A stretch of DNA of 64,000 nt from Acidaminococcus fermentans_A (GTDB lineage Bacteria; Bacillota; Negativicutes; Acidaminococcales; Acidaminococcaceae): assembly GCF_052216985.1 (NCBI RefSeq), contig NZ_JBQOUY010000008.1, positions 31,885 through 95,884 on the forward strand, in the 5' to 3' direction. This document shows, piece by piece, positions 28,403 through 37,234 of this stretch. The translations under genes and the position numbers were made by a program. Under the pieces are notes generated by a model that saw only the letters and a program-made list of their open reading frames with translations, had not been told where the DNA came from and did not search any database. Every line of letters begins with the position of its first letter. The stretch's first letter is position 1.

Positions 28403-29710
28403 TTACTTGTTCTCATGGGTCCCCAGCTGGATGGTCACGCAGGCAGCGATGAGGAGAGCGTAGATATAGTAGCAGTATTTCATCACTTCCAGAGGCGAGG
28501 TGCCTGCCAGCTGGGTGACGATCAGCATCCCTCCGTCATGGGGCATGACGCACAGGAAGCTGCAGGCGAAGATATCCACCAGGCTGGCCAGCCGTTTGGG
28601 AGCGATCTCGTATTTCTTCCCGATGACCTTAGCGATGGGACAGGTGACGATGATGGCGATGGTGTTGTTCACCATGGCGGCCGAAAGGATCCCGGAAAGG
28701 AGACCGATGCCGTATTCAGCTCCCTTCCGGCCATGGATCCAGCCGGTGATCTTGGCCACCAGCCATTCCACACCCCCGTAATACCGGACCAAGCCGATGA
28801 TCCCAGAGACCAGGATGGCCACCATGCTGATGGAGAACATGTCCGCCATCCCATCTCCCAGCCCTTTGGACCAGGTGAATATATCCACCGTTCCCTGGGA
28901 AAGGCCGATGACTCCGGTCAAAAGGATGCCGCCGAACAGCACCAGGGCCACATTGATCCCCAGAAGGGCCAAGACCAGGACCACCACATAGGGCAGAACC
29001 TGCAAGATATTGTAATCCCCCACCTGGATGCCTCCTTGGACCTGGCCGCTGACCAGATAGAACAGCACCAGGCTCACCAGGGCTGCCGGCAGGGCAATGG
29101 CGAAGTTCATCCGGAACTTGTCCCGCATTTTCGATCCGCACCCTTCTGCCGCCGCAATGGTGGTATCAGAGATCATGGACAGGTTATCTCCGAAATAAGA
29201 CCCGCAGATCACCGCGGCGCACACCGCTGCTGCGTTGAGGCCGGCCCCCTGGGCCACACCGATGGCCACTGGAGCCATGGCGGCGATGGTCCCCATGCTG
29301 GTGCCGATGGCCGTGGAGATGAAGCAGCAGATCAGGAACACCCCAGGGATCAGGAAAGAAGGCGGGATAAACTGAAGACAGAAATTTACCACGGAACTCT
29401 TGCCTCCGATGGCAGCAGCGGCTCCCTGGAAGCCTCCGGCCAGGAGGTAGATCAGCACGATCATCATGACCCCGGGATCCCCCATGCCGGTACAGTAAAC
29501 CTTTAATTTTTCATCAATGGGACCTTTCCTCCAGAGATAAAACGCCACCAGGGTCCCGGCCAGGAGTGCCACGTGCCGGGGCAGGAAGCTGAAAGGTTTG
29601 GGGAACCCCAGGAGAGTGAAACAGAGACCGCAGCCAATATACAGTCCCAGGAAAACCAGAAGGGGCAGGAAGGCCAGCCCTCCCAGATTGCGGCTTTCAT
29701 CGTTTTTCAT
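28403..29710 (-). CDS. NhaC-type Na+/H+ antiporter
   Basis: A 435-residue integral membrane protein with about 11 hydrophobic segments. The central GTSMGTIAAMAPVAIGVAQG and CGSYFGDNLSMISDTTIAA motifs are typical of the NhaC superfamily (compare GDxxSPxSDT). The final third has MVNNTIAIIVTCP. It may exchange sodium for protons or a dicarboxylate, as in malate/lactate antiporters of the same family; the substrate cannot be read from sequence. A sodium cycle fits the decarboxylase-type sodium pump nearby. Confidence 0.85.
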   Translation of the reverse strand: MKNDESRNLGGLAFLPLLVFLGLYIGCGLCFTLLGFPKPFSFLPRHVALLAGTLVAFYLWRKGPIDEKLKVYCTGMGDPGVMMIVLIYLLAGGFQGAAAAIGGKSSVVNFCLQFIPPSFLIPGVFLICCFISTAIGTSMGTIAAMAPVAIGVAQGAGLNAAAVCAAVICGSYFGDNLSMISDTTIAAAEGCGSKMRDKFRMNFAIALPAALVSLVLFYLVSGQVQGGIQVGDYNILQVLPYVVVLVLALLGINVALVLFGGILLTGVIGLSQGTVDIFTWSKGLGDGMADMFSISMVAILVSGIIGLVRYYGGVEWLVAKITGWIHGRKGAEYGIGLLSGILSAAMVNNTIAIIVTCPIAKVIGKKYEIAPKRLASLVDIFACSFLCVMPHDGGMLIVTQLAGTSPLEVMKYCYYIYALLIAACVTIQLGTHENK

Positions 29711-29725
29711 GCTATCTTCCTTTCT

Positions 29726-29761
29726 AAAAAAGGGGCTGTTGCCTACGCAACAGCCCTTTTT
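29726..29761 (-). terminator. Terminator after skp, GGGGCTGTTGC family
   Basis: On the minus strand GGGCTGTTGC / GCAACAGCCC followed by CTTTTTT. Nearly the same stem occurs at 28355, 34394 and 39777. Confidence 0.8.
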
Positions 29762-29770
29762 GTGTCTGAT

Positions 29771-30205
29771 TTATTTCGCTCCGACAGCCTTCAGTACATC
29801 GTTGGTGATATCCACGCCACCATCAACTACGGCACCGGCGCTAAGCACCGTATTGATGCCCTTTTCCTTGGCTACTTTGTGGACGGTATCCAGGATCTTC
29901 TTCCGGATGGGATCGAACAGGTCCTGTTCTCTCTTGGCGATCCGTTCCGTCAGGGTATTGTCCAGGGCCCGTTTGCCGTTATCATCCAGGCTGGGGGCCT
30001 TTTCTTGGAATTCCTTCTGGGCTTTCTGCTGTTCCAGGCTCATGGCAGCCCGGGCAGAAGCAAAATCAGGATGGTGGGAGAATACCGTATTTAAATCTAC
30101 ATAACCGATGGTGTCAGCCGCATAGGCCGTAGCCGGTACCAGAGCGCCGGAGTATCCCACACACACCAGCAATGCCATAACCAGTGCCATAACTTGCTTT
30201 TTCAC
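29771..30205 (-). CDS. Skp/OmpH-like periplasmic chaperone
   Basis: A 144-residue protein with a signal peptide (MKKQVMALVMALLVCVGYSG ... AYA) and the OmpH start DTIGYVDLNTVFSHHPDF, followed by a long helical arm. Skp proteins hold unfolded outer-membrane proteins in the periplasm. Its presence fits a diderm cell and could serve the TpsB barrel encoded at 50,920. Confidence 0.85.
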   Translation of the reverse strand: MKKQVMALVMALLVCVGYSGALVPATAYAADTIGYVDLNTVFSHHPDFASARAAMSLEQQKAQKEFQEKAPSLDDNGKRALDNTLTERIAKREQDLFDPIRKKILDTVHKVAKEKGINTVLSAGAVVDGGVDITNDVLKAVGAK

Positions 30206-30298
30206 GTAAAATCATCCTTTCTGTGTGCAAACTTGCAGAGTTGCAAAAAGAGAATCTAACAGGAGTCATTATATCATGAGTGGTTTTCGGGCGCAAGA

Positions 30299-30330
30299 GA
30301 AAAAGGGGGTGTGAAAGAATCCACACCCCC
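30299..30330 (-). terminator. Terminator of csoR-copZ, GGGGTGTGAA family
   Basis: GGGGGTGTG / CACACCCCC with an 8-nt loop and TTTTT on the minus strand. Confidence 0.8.
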
Positions 30331-30373
30331 GGTCGCGACCCGCGACCCGCAGCTTCGCTGCCCCTGACCATTT
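30331..30373. repeat. Heptad array (GTCGCGA / CCGCGAC type)
   Basis: GGTCGCGACC-CGCGACC-CGCAGC, units of seven with GC-rich palindromic character, abutting the csoR-copZ terminator. The unit matches the left array of the element at 24700. Confidence 0.6.
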
Positions 30374-30574
30374 TTACGCCAGCTCGTACCCTGCGTCTTC
30401 GATGACCTTCTTGAATTCGTCCTGGGGAATATCCCGGTCCGCCGTCACTTTGGCGGTACCTTTTTCCAGGTTTACGTCCACAGCAGAAACGCCGGCCATG
30501 GCGGCCAGGGCATCATGGACATGTTTCTGGCAGTTGACACACATCATTCCGTTGACTTTCAGTTCTTTTTCCAT
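30374..30574 (-). CDS. copZ: Copper chaperone / heavy-metal-associated domain protein
   Basis: A 66-residue single HMA domain with the metal loop GMMCVNCQKHV (MxCxxC) and DAGYELA end. The start at 30574 is chosen because the shorter form is family length. It is 43 bp downstream of a CsoR-type repressor, the classic copper-responsive pair; no copper ATPase is in the window. Confidence 0.9.
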   Translation of the reverse strand: MEKELKVNGMMCVNCQKHVHDALAAMAGVSAVDVNLEKGTAKVTADRDIPQDEFKKVIEDAGYELA

Positions 30575-30617
30575 TGTTTTTTCCTCCTTCAGTTTACACA
30601 GGCAATCGGCCATTTTT

Positions 30618-30908
30618 TCATTTCATCAGTTTCTGCAGGGTTTCGCACAGCTCGTCCACTACAGAATCATCTCCGGCCCGGATATCGTTCACCACACAGG
30701 ATTTGATGTGGTTGGCCAGGAGCTTTTTATTGAAGGCATTGAGACCGTTGGTGATGGCGCTGACCTGGGTCAGGATATCCACACAGTACCGGTCCTCTTC
30801 CAGCATTTTTTTCACTCCCCGCACCTGGCCTTCGATCCGGTTCAGCCGGGTGATCAGATCCTGATAATCCTTACATTCTTTATCCCGCACTGTCTTCAGA
30901 TGTTCCAT
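30618..30908 (-). CDS. csoR: CsoR-type metal-sensing repressor
   Basis: A 96-residue all-helical repressor of the CsoR/RcnR/FrmR family. The first helix carries DYQDLITRLNRIEGQVRGVK, and the Cu(I) ligands fit Cys-His-Cys in YCVDILTQ and NHIKSCV. Cys-His-Cys points to copper rather than nickel. With copZ downstream it should be released from DNA by Cu(I). Confidence 0.9.
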   Translation of the reverse strand: MEHLKTVRDKECKDYQDLITRLNRIEGQVRGVKKMLEEDRYCVDILTQVSAITNGLNAFNKKLLANHIKSCVVNDIRAGDDSVVDELCETLQKLMK

Positions 30909-30931
30909 GGTACTATACCTCCGTTACGTAT

Positions 30932-30960
30932 ATTGTAATCGGAAGGAAAGGGATTGTCAA
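30932..30960 (-). promoter_or_regulatory. csoR promoter
   Basis: TTGACA at 30960-30955, a 17-bp spacer and TACAAT at 30937-30932 on the minus strand. The -35 lies inside the hairpin that ends the ileS transcript. Confidence 0.8.
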
Positions 30961-30976
30961 GATGACAATCCCTTTT
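30948..30976 (-). terminator. Hairpin after ileS overlapping the csoR -35
   Basis: AAAGGGATTGTCA / TGACAATCCCTTT with a three-base loop. The T-run on the minus strand is short, so it may be a weak terminator and could also serve as an operator. Confidence 0.6.
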
Positions 30977-30980
30977 ACGG

Positions 30981-31007
30981 GGTCTCGGGTCTCGAGTCCC
31001 GAGACCG
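30981..31007. repeat. Heptad array (GTCTCGG / CCGAGAC type)
   Basis: GTCTCGG, GTCTCGA, GTCCCGA, GACC: a palindromic block made of the same 7-nt units that flank the dispersed element copies. Confidence 0.65.
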
Positions 31008-31039
31008 GCGTGTTGCCCGTCACAGGCAACACACCTTCC

Positions 31040-33844
31040 TCACTCCACCGCTTCGCAGCATTTTGCGCAGAGAGTGGGATGCTTGGGATCCTGGCCTACG
31101 GTCTTGCTGTAGCACCAGCACCGTTCGCATTTCTCCCCTTCAGCGGCTTCCACCACCACTTTCAGGTCGTCCCGGCCGGTGGCTTCCCCGGCTTCGGTGA
31201 GTCCTTCGTGGACTTCCGCCTGGGACACGATCAAAAGGGTGGGCAGATCTTTTTCTACAGCCTTCAGTTCCGCCAGGGCATCCCCGGTGGCATACAGTTC
31301 CACCTTGGCATCCAGGGAATGGCCGATGGTCTTGGCCCGCCGGGCCCCTTCCAGCACCTTGGTGATCTCGCCCCGGATGGCGATGAAGGCATCCCATTTG
31401 GCTTTCAGGTCTTCCTTCACATATTCCGGATGGGCCTGGGGCCAAGGCAGCATCTGGACGCTTTCCGGCGCATCCGCCGGTTTGTTCATATACTGGTAGA
31501 CTTCTTCCATGGTGAAGCTCAGCACAGGCATCAGCATCACCACCAGTTCCCGGAGGATCTGGGTCATGGCCGTCTGGGCGGACCGGCGGGCTTTGCTGTC
31601 CTTCCGGCTGGTGTACAGACGGTCTTTGATGATATCCAGGTAGAAGGAGCTCATGTCCACAGTGCAGAAATCGTGGATGGCATGGAACAGCACATGGAAA
31701 TCGTAGGTCTCATAAGCTTCGGTGACCGCCTTCTTCAGGGATTCGAAGCGCATCAGGGCCCATTGATCCAGTTCTTCCATTTCCTCGAAGGGAACCTTTT
31801 CCGTTTCATAATCGAAGTCGTGGGTATTCCCCAGGATGTACCGGATGGTATTCCGGACTTTCCGGTAAGCTTCCGCCAGCTGCTTCAGGATCACCGGAGA
31901 GATCCGCACATCCTGCTTGTAGTCGGAAGAGGCCGCCCACAGACGGACAATATCTGCCCCGTACTGGTCGATGACTTCCTGAGGCACCACCACGTTCCCC
32001 AGGGATTTGGACATCTTCCGGCCTTCCCCATCCAGCACATAGCCGTGGGTCAGCACGCTCCGATAGGGAGCCTTGCCGGTGACGGCCACGGAAGTCAGGA
32101 GGGAGCTCTGGAACCAGCCTCTGTGCTGATCGCTGCCTTCCAGGTACATGTCAGCGGGCCAACTCAGTTCCGGACGGCGCTTGCAGACCCCCATATGGGA
32201 GGAACCGCTGTCGAACCACACATCCATGATGTCCTTTTCCTTCCGGAAATGGGTGCCGCCGCATTTGGGGCATTTCGTCCCTTCCGGCAGCAGTTCTTCC
32301 GCCGTATGGTTCCACCAGGCATCGCTGCCTTCTTTGTCGAAGATATCGGCGATCTTTTCCACCGTGGCTTCATTGATCAAGGGTTCTCCGCAGTCTTCGC
32401 AGTAGAAGATGGGGATGGGCACGCCCCAGACTCTCTGCCGGGAAATGCACCAGTCATGGCGGTCAGCCACCATATTATGGATCCGGGATTCGCCCCAGCT
32501 GGGGATCCACTGGACATCTTCGGAAATGGCCTTCAACGCTTCGTCCCGGAACCCGTCCACGGAAGCGAACCACTGCTCAGAAGCCCGGAAGATGATAGGG
32601 TTCTTGCAGCGCCAGCAGTGGGCGTACTGGTGATGGATGGTCTTTTTGCCCAGGATGGCATTCTGTTCCGCCAGGTGTTTGATCACCAGGCCGTTGCTGT
32701 CAAAGACGAACTTGCCCTGGAATAGTTCCCCGGCTTCTTCCGTGAAGCAGCCCTTCTGGTCCACCGGGCACAGGATGGGCAGCTTGTATTTCAGACCGGT
32801 GAGATAGTCCACGTCCCCATGGCCGGGAGCCGTATGGACGCAGCCGGAACCGGCTTCCTTGTCCACGTAGTCCGCCAGCACCACCAGGGATTTCCGGTGG
32901 TTGTATTCCGGGAAGGGATGTTCGCATTCTGCATATTCAAAGGCACGGCCCTTGGTGGTCCCCAGCACCGGTCCGAATTCCACGCCGCATTCCTGGGCCA
33001 CTTTGTCCACCATGTCAGCGGCCATGATCAGCACTTCCCCGTTGTATTCCACCCAGGCATAGTCGAAGTCCGGGTTCAGGGCCACCGCTACGTTGGCAGG
33101 GATGGTCCAGGGGGTGGTGGTCCAGATCACCATATAGGCTTTTTTGCCTTTGGCGGCTTCCGGGGTCAGCCCGTTGTCCTTCACCAGAGGCATCTTCACG
33201 AAAATAGTCGGGGTCTTCTGGTCGGCGTATTCGATTTCCGCTTCCGCCAGGGCCGTTTCGCAGTGGGGGCACCAGTAGACGGTCTTCTTGCCTTTGTAGA
33301 TGTAGCCTTTGTTGGCCATGGTGCCGAACACCCGGATCTGTTCCGCTTCGAAATGGGGATCCAGGGTCACATAGGGATGGTCCCAGTCACCCAGTACGCC
33401 CAGCCGTTTGAAGTCTTTCCGCTGGGTATCGATCCACTGGAGAGCATATTCCCGGCACATTTTCCGCAGTTCCACCGGGGATAGCTTGTGGCGGTCTACC
33501 CCAGTGGCCTTCAGGCAGGCATGTTCGATGGGCATGCCATGGGTATCCCAGCCGGGGACATAAGGGGTATCATATCCCAGGGCGTATTTGTATTTGATGA
33601 TGATGTCCTTCAGGACCTTGTTCAGGGCATGGCCCATGTGGATCTTGCCGTTGGCGTAGGGAGGCCCGTCGTGGAGGACGAACTTCTTATGGCCGGCATG
33701 GAGTTTCTGTTTTTCTCCATAGATATCGTTTTTATACCAGAAATCCAGGAAATCCGGTTCCCGTTTGGGCAACCCTGCCCGCATGGGGAATTCCGTTTCC
33801 GGAAGATTCAAGGTCGCTGCATATTTGTCATCTTTTTTGCTCAC
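31040..33844 (-). CDS. ileS: Isoleucyl-tRNA synthetase
   Basis: A 934-residue class I synthetase. HIGH-type motif in DGPPYANGKIHMGHALNK (about residue 55), KMSKS in GEGRKMSKSLGN, and a C-terminal zinc finger CERCWCYSKTV ... CAKC. The start is a GTG at 33844 with GGAGG nine bases upstream; an ATG 17 codons earlier falls in the T-box terminator region. The zinc finger and overall form are those of the standard bacterial enzyme. Controlled by the T-box leader just upstream. Confidence 0.95.
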   Translation of the reverse strand: MSKKDDKYAATLNLPETEFPMRAGLPKREPDFLDFWYKNDIYGEKQKLHAGHKKFVLHDGPPYANGKIHMGHALNKVLKDIIIKYKYALGYDTPYVPGWDTHGMPIEHACLKATGVDRHKLSPVELRKMCREYALQWIDTQRKDFKRLGVLGDWDHPYVTLDPHFEAEQIRVFGTMANKGYIYKGKKTVYWCPHCETALAEAEIEYADQKTPTIFVKMPLVKDNGLTPEAAKGKKAYMVIWTTTPWTIPANVAVALNPDFDYAWVEYNGEVLIMAADMVDKVAQECGVEFGPVLGTTKGRAFEYAECEHPFPEYNHRKSLVVLADYVDKEAGSGCVHTAPGHGDVDYLTGLKYKLPILCPVDQKGCFTEEAGELFQGKFVFDSNGLVIKHLAEQNAILGKKTIHHQYAHCWRCKNPIIFRASEQWFASVDGFRDEALKAISEDVQWIPSWGESRIHNMVADRHDWCISRQRVWGVPIPIFYCEDCGEPLINEATVEKIADIFDKEGSDAWWNHTAEELLPEGTKCPKCGGTHFRKEKDIMDVWFDSGSSHMGVCKRRPELSWPADMYLEGSDQHRGWFQSSLLTSVAVTGKAPYRSVLTHGYVLDGEGRKMSKSLGNVVVPQEVIDQYGADIVRLWAASSDYKQDVRISPVILKQLAEAYRKVRNTIRYILGNTHDFDYETEKVPFEEMEELDQWALMRFESLKKAVTEAYETYDFHVLFHAIHDFCTVDMSSFYLDIIKDRLYTSRKDSKARRSAQTAMTQILRELVVMLMPVLSFTMEEVYQYMNKPADAPESVQMLPWPQAHPEYVKEDLKAKWDAFIAIRGEITKVLEGARRAKTIGHSLDAKVELYATGDALAELKAVEKDLPTLLIVSQAEVHEGLTEAGEATGRDDLKVVVEAAEGEKCERCWCYSKTVGQDPKHPTLCAKCCEAVE

Positions 33845-33854
33845 TGCTTCACAC

Positions 33855-34104
33855 CTCCAAAAAATAAGTCCCGTCCCCCGAAAGGGACGGGACAAAGGAC
33901 CCGTGGTACCACCCTCATGACAGCTGCGCTGCCACTTTGTATGAGATAACGATCATAACCCGGGACCATCTACTGCTGCTTCGATGACCGGCTCCAGAGT
34001 GATCTTCTTCCGCAAGGCCTCCTGCCCGGGCTCCCACCTTCCCCGGATCGCTGCACCAGCCCAGCGGCGTACTGTCTCTGTCATCGCCTGTTGGTATCAA
34101 ATTC
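33855..34104 (-). ncRNA. T-box leader (isoleucine) of ileS
   Basis: The minus-strand leader has the T-box core AGGGTGGTACCACGG (33915-33901) followed by a terminator GTCCCGTCCC / GGGACGGGAC with a T-run (33893-33862). The upstream stem I region includes an ATC triplet in AGATCACTC as the likely specifier codon for isoleucine, and the AGTA-like and GGTGGGAG elements expected in stem I. Uncharged tRNA-Ile would stabilise the antiterminator and switch on ileS. Confidence 0.9.
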
Positions 34105-34110
34105 TTGTTT

Positions 34111-34139
34111 ATTATACACTTCTTCTACAGAGAGGTCAA
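34111..34139 (-). promoter_or_regulatory. Promoter of the T-box leader
   Basis: TTGACC at 34139-34134, a 17-bp spacer and a consensus TATAAT at 34116-34111 on the minus strand. Confidence 0.85.
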
Positions 34140-34180
34140 CTGGAAAAGGGAGTATTGCACGTTCTGTGCAATACCCCCTA

Positions 34181-34393
34181 GTCTCATGAGTCGCATAGCG
34201 ACTCGGTCTCGAGTCTCGAGCCGGTTGAGAAATTTGCAAGCAAATTTTTGAACGTGTAAAACCTGGTCCGTTCTCGATAAGATATCCGTTCCTATATCCA
34301 GCACGGCTCTGATTCTGTACTTTCAAAAGAACCTGGCTGAAAGACAGGTTCTATCCAGCGGCCCGAGACTCACGACTCGAGACCCGAGACCTG
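34181..34393 (-). repeat. Heptad-flanked dispersed element, copy 2
   Basis: Read on the minus strand: left array GTCTCGG, GTCTCGA, GTCGTGA, GTCTCGG (34390-34363); core starting GGGCCG; hairpin AGAACCTG / CAGGTTCT; the same CAGAATCAG block and CCGT/ACGG stem as copy 1; the inverted repeat AAATTTGC-TT-GCAAATTT; then the right array of CTCGAGA units and a GTCGCTA/TAGCGAC palindrome (down to 34181). Stem position 3 is G-C in copy 1 and A-T here. Confidence 0.7.
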
Positions 34394-34427
34394 AAAAGGG
34401 GCTGTGCTTACGCAACAGCTCCGTCAT
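34394..34427 (-). terminator. Terminator after the trmH-like gene, GGGGCTGTTGC family
   Basis: On the minus strand GGAGCTGTTGCGT / AAGCACAGCCCC followed by TTTT; an imperfect member of the recurrent family. A near-palindrome of ACGT-rich sequence (CGTCATACGT / ACGTATGACG) precedes it at 34422-34444. Confidence 0.6.
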
Positions 34428-34448
34428 ACGTCTGACGTATGACGACAA

Positions 34449-35222
34449 TCAGTGCCGTGCCGCCTGGAACATCACGATTCCCCCGGCCACGGCCACGTTC
34501 AGGCTTTCAGCCTGGCCGGCCATGGGGATCTTCACCTTCTGGTCCGCTGCCTGGAGGATCTCCGGGGACACCCCTTCTGCCTCGCTGCCCAGTACCAGGG
34601 CCGTCTTTTCCGGCCACCGGAGCTTGGTCACGTCTTCTGCCCCTTCCAGGGCCGTGGCCCACAGGGCGTATCCATGCTGCCGGCACCAGTCTTCCAGTTC
34701 TCCGGCCTTGACGCCCGTGAACACCGGCAAATGGAACAGGGATCCCATGGTGGACCGGACCACTTTGGGATTGTACAGGTCGGCCGTATCTTCCAGCAGC
34801 ACCACCCCGGCAGCTCCCAGAGCATCCGCGGTACGGATCAGGGTCCCCAGGTTCCCCGGGTCCCGGATCTGGTCCAGCACCAGCAGCAGCCCCCGCCCCG
34901 GGGCATAAGCGGCCAGTTCTTCCCGGCGGATTTCCACCAAGGCCGCCACACTTTGGGGATCTTCCGTGGCCGTGATCTTCTGGAGCACCGGCAGGGGCAC
35001 TTCATACCAGGGGAAGGAACTGGTTTCCGCCTCCTGCTCCCAGCCTTCCGGCAGCCGGGTGAAAAAGAGGTTCCGGATCGTCCAGCCGGACGCCAGGGCT
35101 TCCTCCACCGCCCGTTTCCCTTCCAGCAGGAACAAGCCTTCCTTCTGCCGGTATTTTTTCATCTTCAGGGAAGCCGCCCGCTTCACCAGGTCATTTTTCA
35201 AGGAAGTAAGGGTTGTGATCAT
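34449..35222 (-). CDS. SpoU/TrmH-family RNA 2'-O-methyltransferase
   Basis: A 257-residue enzyme. The N-terminal substrate-binding part (KYRQKEGLFLLEGKRAVEEAL) is followed by the knotted methylase domain with motif 1 NLGTLIRTADALGA, motif 2 ALVLGSEAEGVS and motif 3 VKIPMAGQAESLNVAVAGGI. It methylates ribose in rRNA or tRNA; RlmB and TrmH relatives cannot be separated by eye. It overlaps ktrA by 4 bp. Confidence 0.9.
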   Translation of the reverse strand: MITTLTSLKNDLVKRAASLKMKKYRQKEGLFLLEGKRAVEEALASGWTIRNLFFTRLPEGWEQEAETSSFPWYEVPLPVLQKITATEDPQSVAALVEIRREELAAYAPGRGLLLVLDQIRDPGNLGTLIRTADALGAAGVVLLEDTADLYNPKVVRSTMGSLFHLPVFTGVKAGELEDWCRQHGYALWATALEGAEDVTKLRWPEKTALVLGSEAEGVSPEILQAADQKVKIPMAGQAESLNVAVAGGIVMFQAARH

Positions 35223-35878
35223 ATGCCGTCCTCCAGGGCTTCCACGCTTTTCCGGCTGCCGATGACCACCAGCAGATCCCCTTCCTGGAGGGGCTTGGTG
35301 GGTTCCAGGGTCATTTCTGTGGAGCCGTCCTTATGCTTCACCGCCACCACGTTCACCTGGTATTTCCGCCGCACATTCAGTTCCGCCAGGCTTTTCCCGG
35401 CCATGCTTTTATTCAGGTTCACTTCCATGAGGCAGATGTTGTCGGACAGTTCTACGAAATCCAGGATATTGGTGTAGGCCAGATTGTGGCCCACCCGGCG
35501 ACCCATATCCCGTTCCGGATAGATGATCTTGGTGGCCCCCAGCTTCTGCAGCATCTTCCCGTGGATGGGATTGGAAGCCTTGGCCACAATGGTCTTCAGC
35601 CCGGCTTCCTTCAGCAGCATGGTGGCTAGCAGACTGGGTTCCAGATTGCCGATGGCCACGATCCCCACGTCGAAATTCCGGATGCCCAGGCTGTTCACGG
35701 TCTTTTCGTCGATCACGTCGCAGACCACCGCATGGGTCAGCTTGTCCGCCATGTTTTCCACCACATCTTCATTGTTGTCGATGCCCAGGACCTCGTGGCC
35801 CAGTGCAGTGAGGGTTTCCGCCACACTGCTGCCGAACCGGCCCAGGCCCCAGACGATAAATTGCCGTTTGTCTTTCAT
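35219..35878 (-). CDS. ktrA: KtrA-type potassium uptake regulator (RCK domains)
   Basis: A 219-residue cytoplasmic gating subunit: N-terminal nucleotide-binding RCK fold (FIVWGLGRFGSSVAETLTAL, GIDNNEDVVENM) and C-terminal RCK-C domain (LMEVNLNKSMAGKSLAELNV ... GDLLVVIGSR). ATP or ADP binding opens or closes the partner channel. It lies 16 bp downstream of ktrB. Confidence 0.93.
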   Translation of the reverse strand: MKDKRQFIVWGLGRFGSSVAETLTALGHEVLGIDNNEDVVENMADKLTHAVVCDVIDEKTVNSLGIRNFDVGIVAIGNLEPSLLATMLLKEAGLKTIVAKASNPIHGKMLQKLGATKIIYPERDMGRRVGHNLAYTNILDFVELSDNICLMEVNLNKSMAGKSLAELNVRRKYQVNVVAVKHKDGSTEMTLEPTKPLQEGDLLVVIGSRKSVEALEDGI

Positions 35879-35894
35879 GATATACTGACAGCTC

Positions 35895-37223
35895 CTAACC
35901 GATGATGATATTTTCCTTGGGATAATGGATATGGCCTGTGGATTTCCGGGCTGTCAGGGCCAGGGCAAAGGTCATGAACCCCACCCGGCCCGCATACATG
36001 GACAGGATCAGGATGATCTTGCTGCCCGTGCAGATATGCTGGCTCAGCCCGGTGGACAGTCCCACCGTGGCATAGGCCGAGACCACTTCAAAAGCAGCCG
36101 CCAGGAAATTGGTGTCTTCCAGACAGGTAAGGATCAGGGTAGCAAACACCACCCACAACAGGGACATGCTGGCAATGGCGAAAGCCTGGAACATAGTTTC
36201 GTCCGTAATCCGCCGTCCGAAGATCTCACATTCGCTTTTGCCCCGAATGACCTGCCAGATATTCAGCAGCAGCAGGGAAAAGGTGGTAGTCTTGATCCCG
36301 CCCCCAGTGGATGCGGGAGAGGCACCGATGAACATGAGCAGGATGACGAAAATCATGGTGGGCACCCGCAGGCTGTTGATATCGATGGTATTGAACCCGG
36401 CAGTACGGGGGCTCACCGCCTGCATGAAGCTGGCCCAAAAGGCATCTCCGGCGCTGAGGCTGCCTAAGGTACCCGGATTCTCTCTTTCCAGCAGGGCGAT
36501 GACCGCTGTCCCCCCCACAACCAGTGCCGCCGTACTCACCAGCACGATCTTGCTGTGGAGCTTCAGATGCCGAAAATCCCGATGGGCCATCACATCCCGG
36601 ATCACCGCAAACCCCAGCCCTCCCAGGATGATCAGGAGGCAGATGCTCAGATTCACCACCGGATCTCCTACAAAGGCCGTCAGGCTCTGGTAATGGCCGA
36701 ACAGGTCGAACCCGGCGTTGCAGAAGGCGGAGACCCCGTGCCAGTAGCCGTAATAAATGCCCCGGAGCCCGTACTGGGGATAGAACCGGATGGCCAGGAT
36801 GGTGCCGAACAGCCCCTCGATCACCGCGGTGTACTTGGCAATCCGCAGGCTCATCCGCACCACCCCATCCAGTTCATTCTGGTTGAGGGAAGCCTGGATG
36901 TTCAGCCGGGACTGGAGGTCGATCCGTTTCCGCATGATGACGGAGAAAAGGGTCGCAAACAGCACCAGGCCCAGGCCTCCCAGCTGGATGAGCGCGATGA
37001 TCACCAGCTGGCCGAACAGAGAAAAATACGTCCCGGTATCCACCACCACAAGGCCCGTGACACAGGAGGCGGAGGTGGCGGTGAACAGAGCGTCCACAAA
37101 AGACAGGGACGAACCGTCCACACTGGCAAAAGGCAGCATCAGCAGCAAAGTTCCGGCCAGGATCAGCCCCACGAAAGTCAGGGCGATCAGCTGGGAAGGG
37201 GAAAAGCGTTTGATCTGGTTCAA
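35895..37223 (-). CDS. ktrB: KtrB/TrkH-type potassium transporter
   Basis: A 442-residue membrane protein with four M1-P-M2 repeats. The first pore loop reads DALFTATSASCVTGLVVVDT with the selectivity glycine, and further pore loops lie in SAFCNAGFDLFG, SPRTAGFNTIDI and SAYATVGLSTG. Some members depend on sodium. It forms the channel for KtrA next to it. Confidence 0.93.
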   Translation of the reverse strand: MNQIKRFSPSQLIALTFVGLILAGTLLLMLPFASVDGSSLSFVDALFTATSASCVTGLVVVDTGTYFSLFGQLVIIALIQLGGLGLVLFATLFSVIMRKRIDLQSRLNIQASLNQNELDGVVRMSLRIAKYTAVIEGLFGTILAIRFYPQYGLRGIYYGYWHGVSAFCNAGFDLFGHYQSLTAFVGDPVVNLSICLLIILGGLGFAVIRDVMAHRDFRHLKLHSKIVLVSTAALVVGGTAVIALLERENPGTLGSLSAGDAFWASFMQAVSPRTAGFNTIDINSLRVPTMIFVILLMFIGASPASTGGGIKTTTFSLLLLNIWQVIRGKSECEIFGRRITDETMFQAFAIASMSLLWVVFATLILTCLEDTNFLAAAFEVVSAYATVGLSTGLSQHICTGSKIILILSMYAGRVGFMTFALALTARKSTGHIHYPKENIIIG

Positions 37224-37234
37224 GATGGTCTCCC

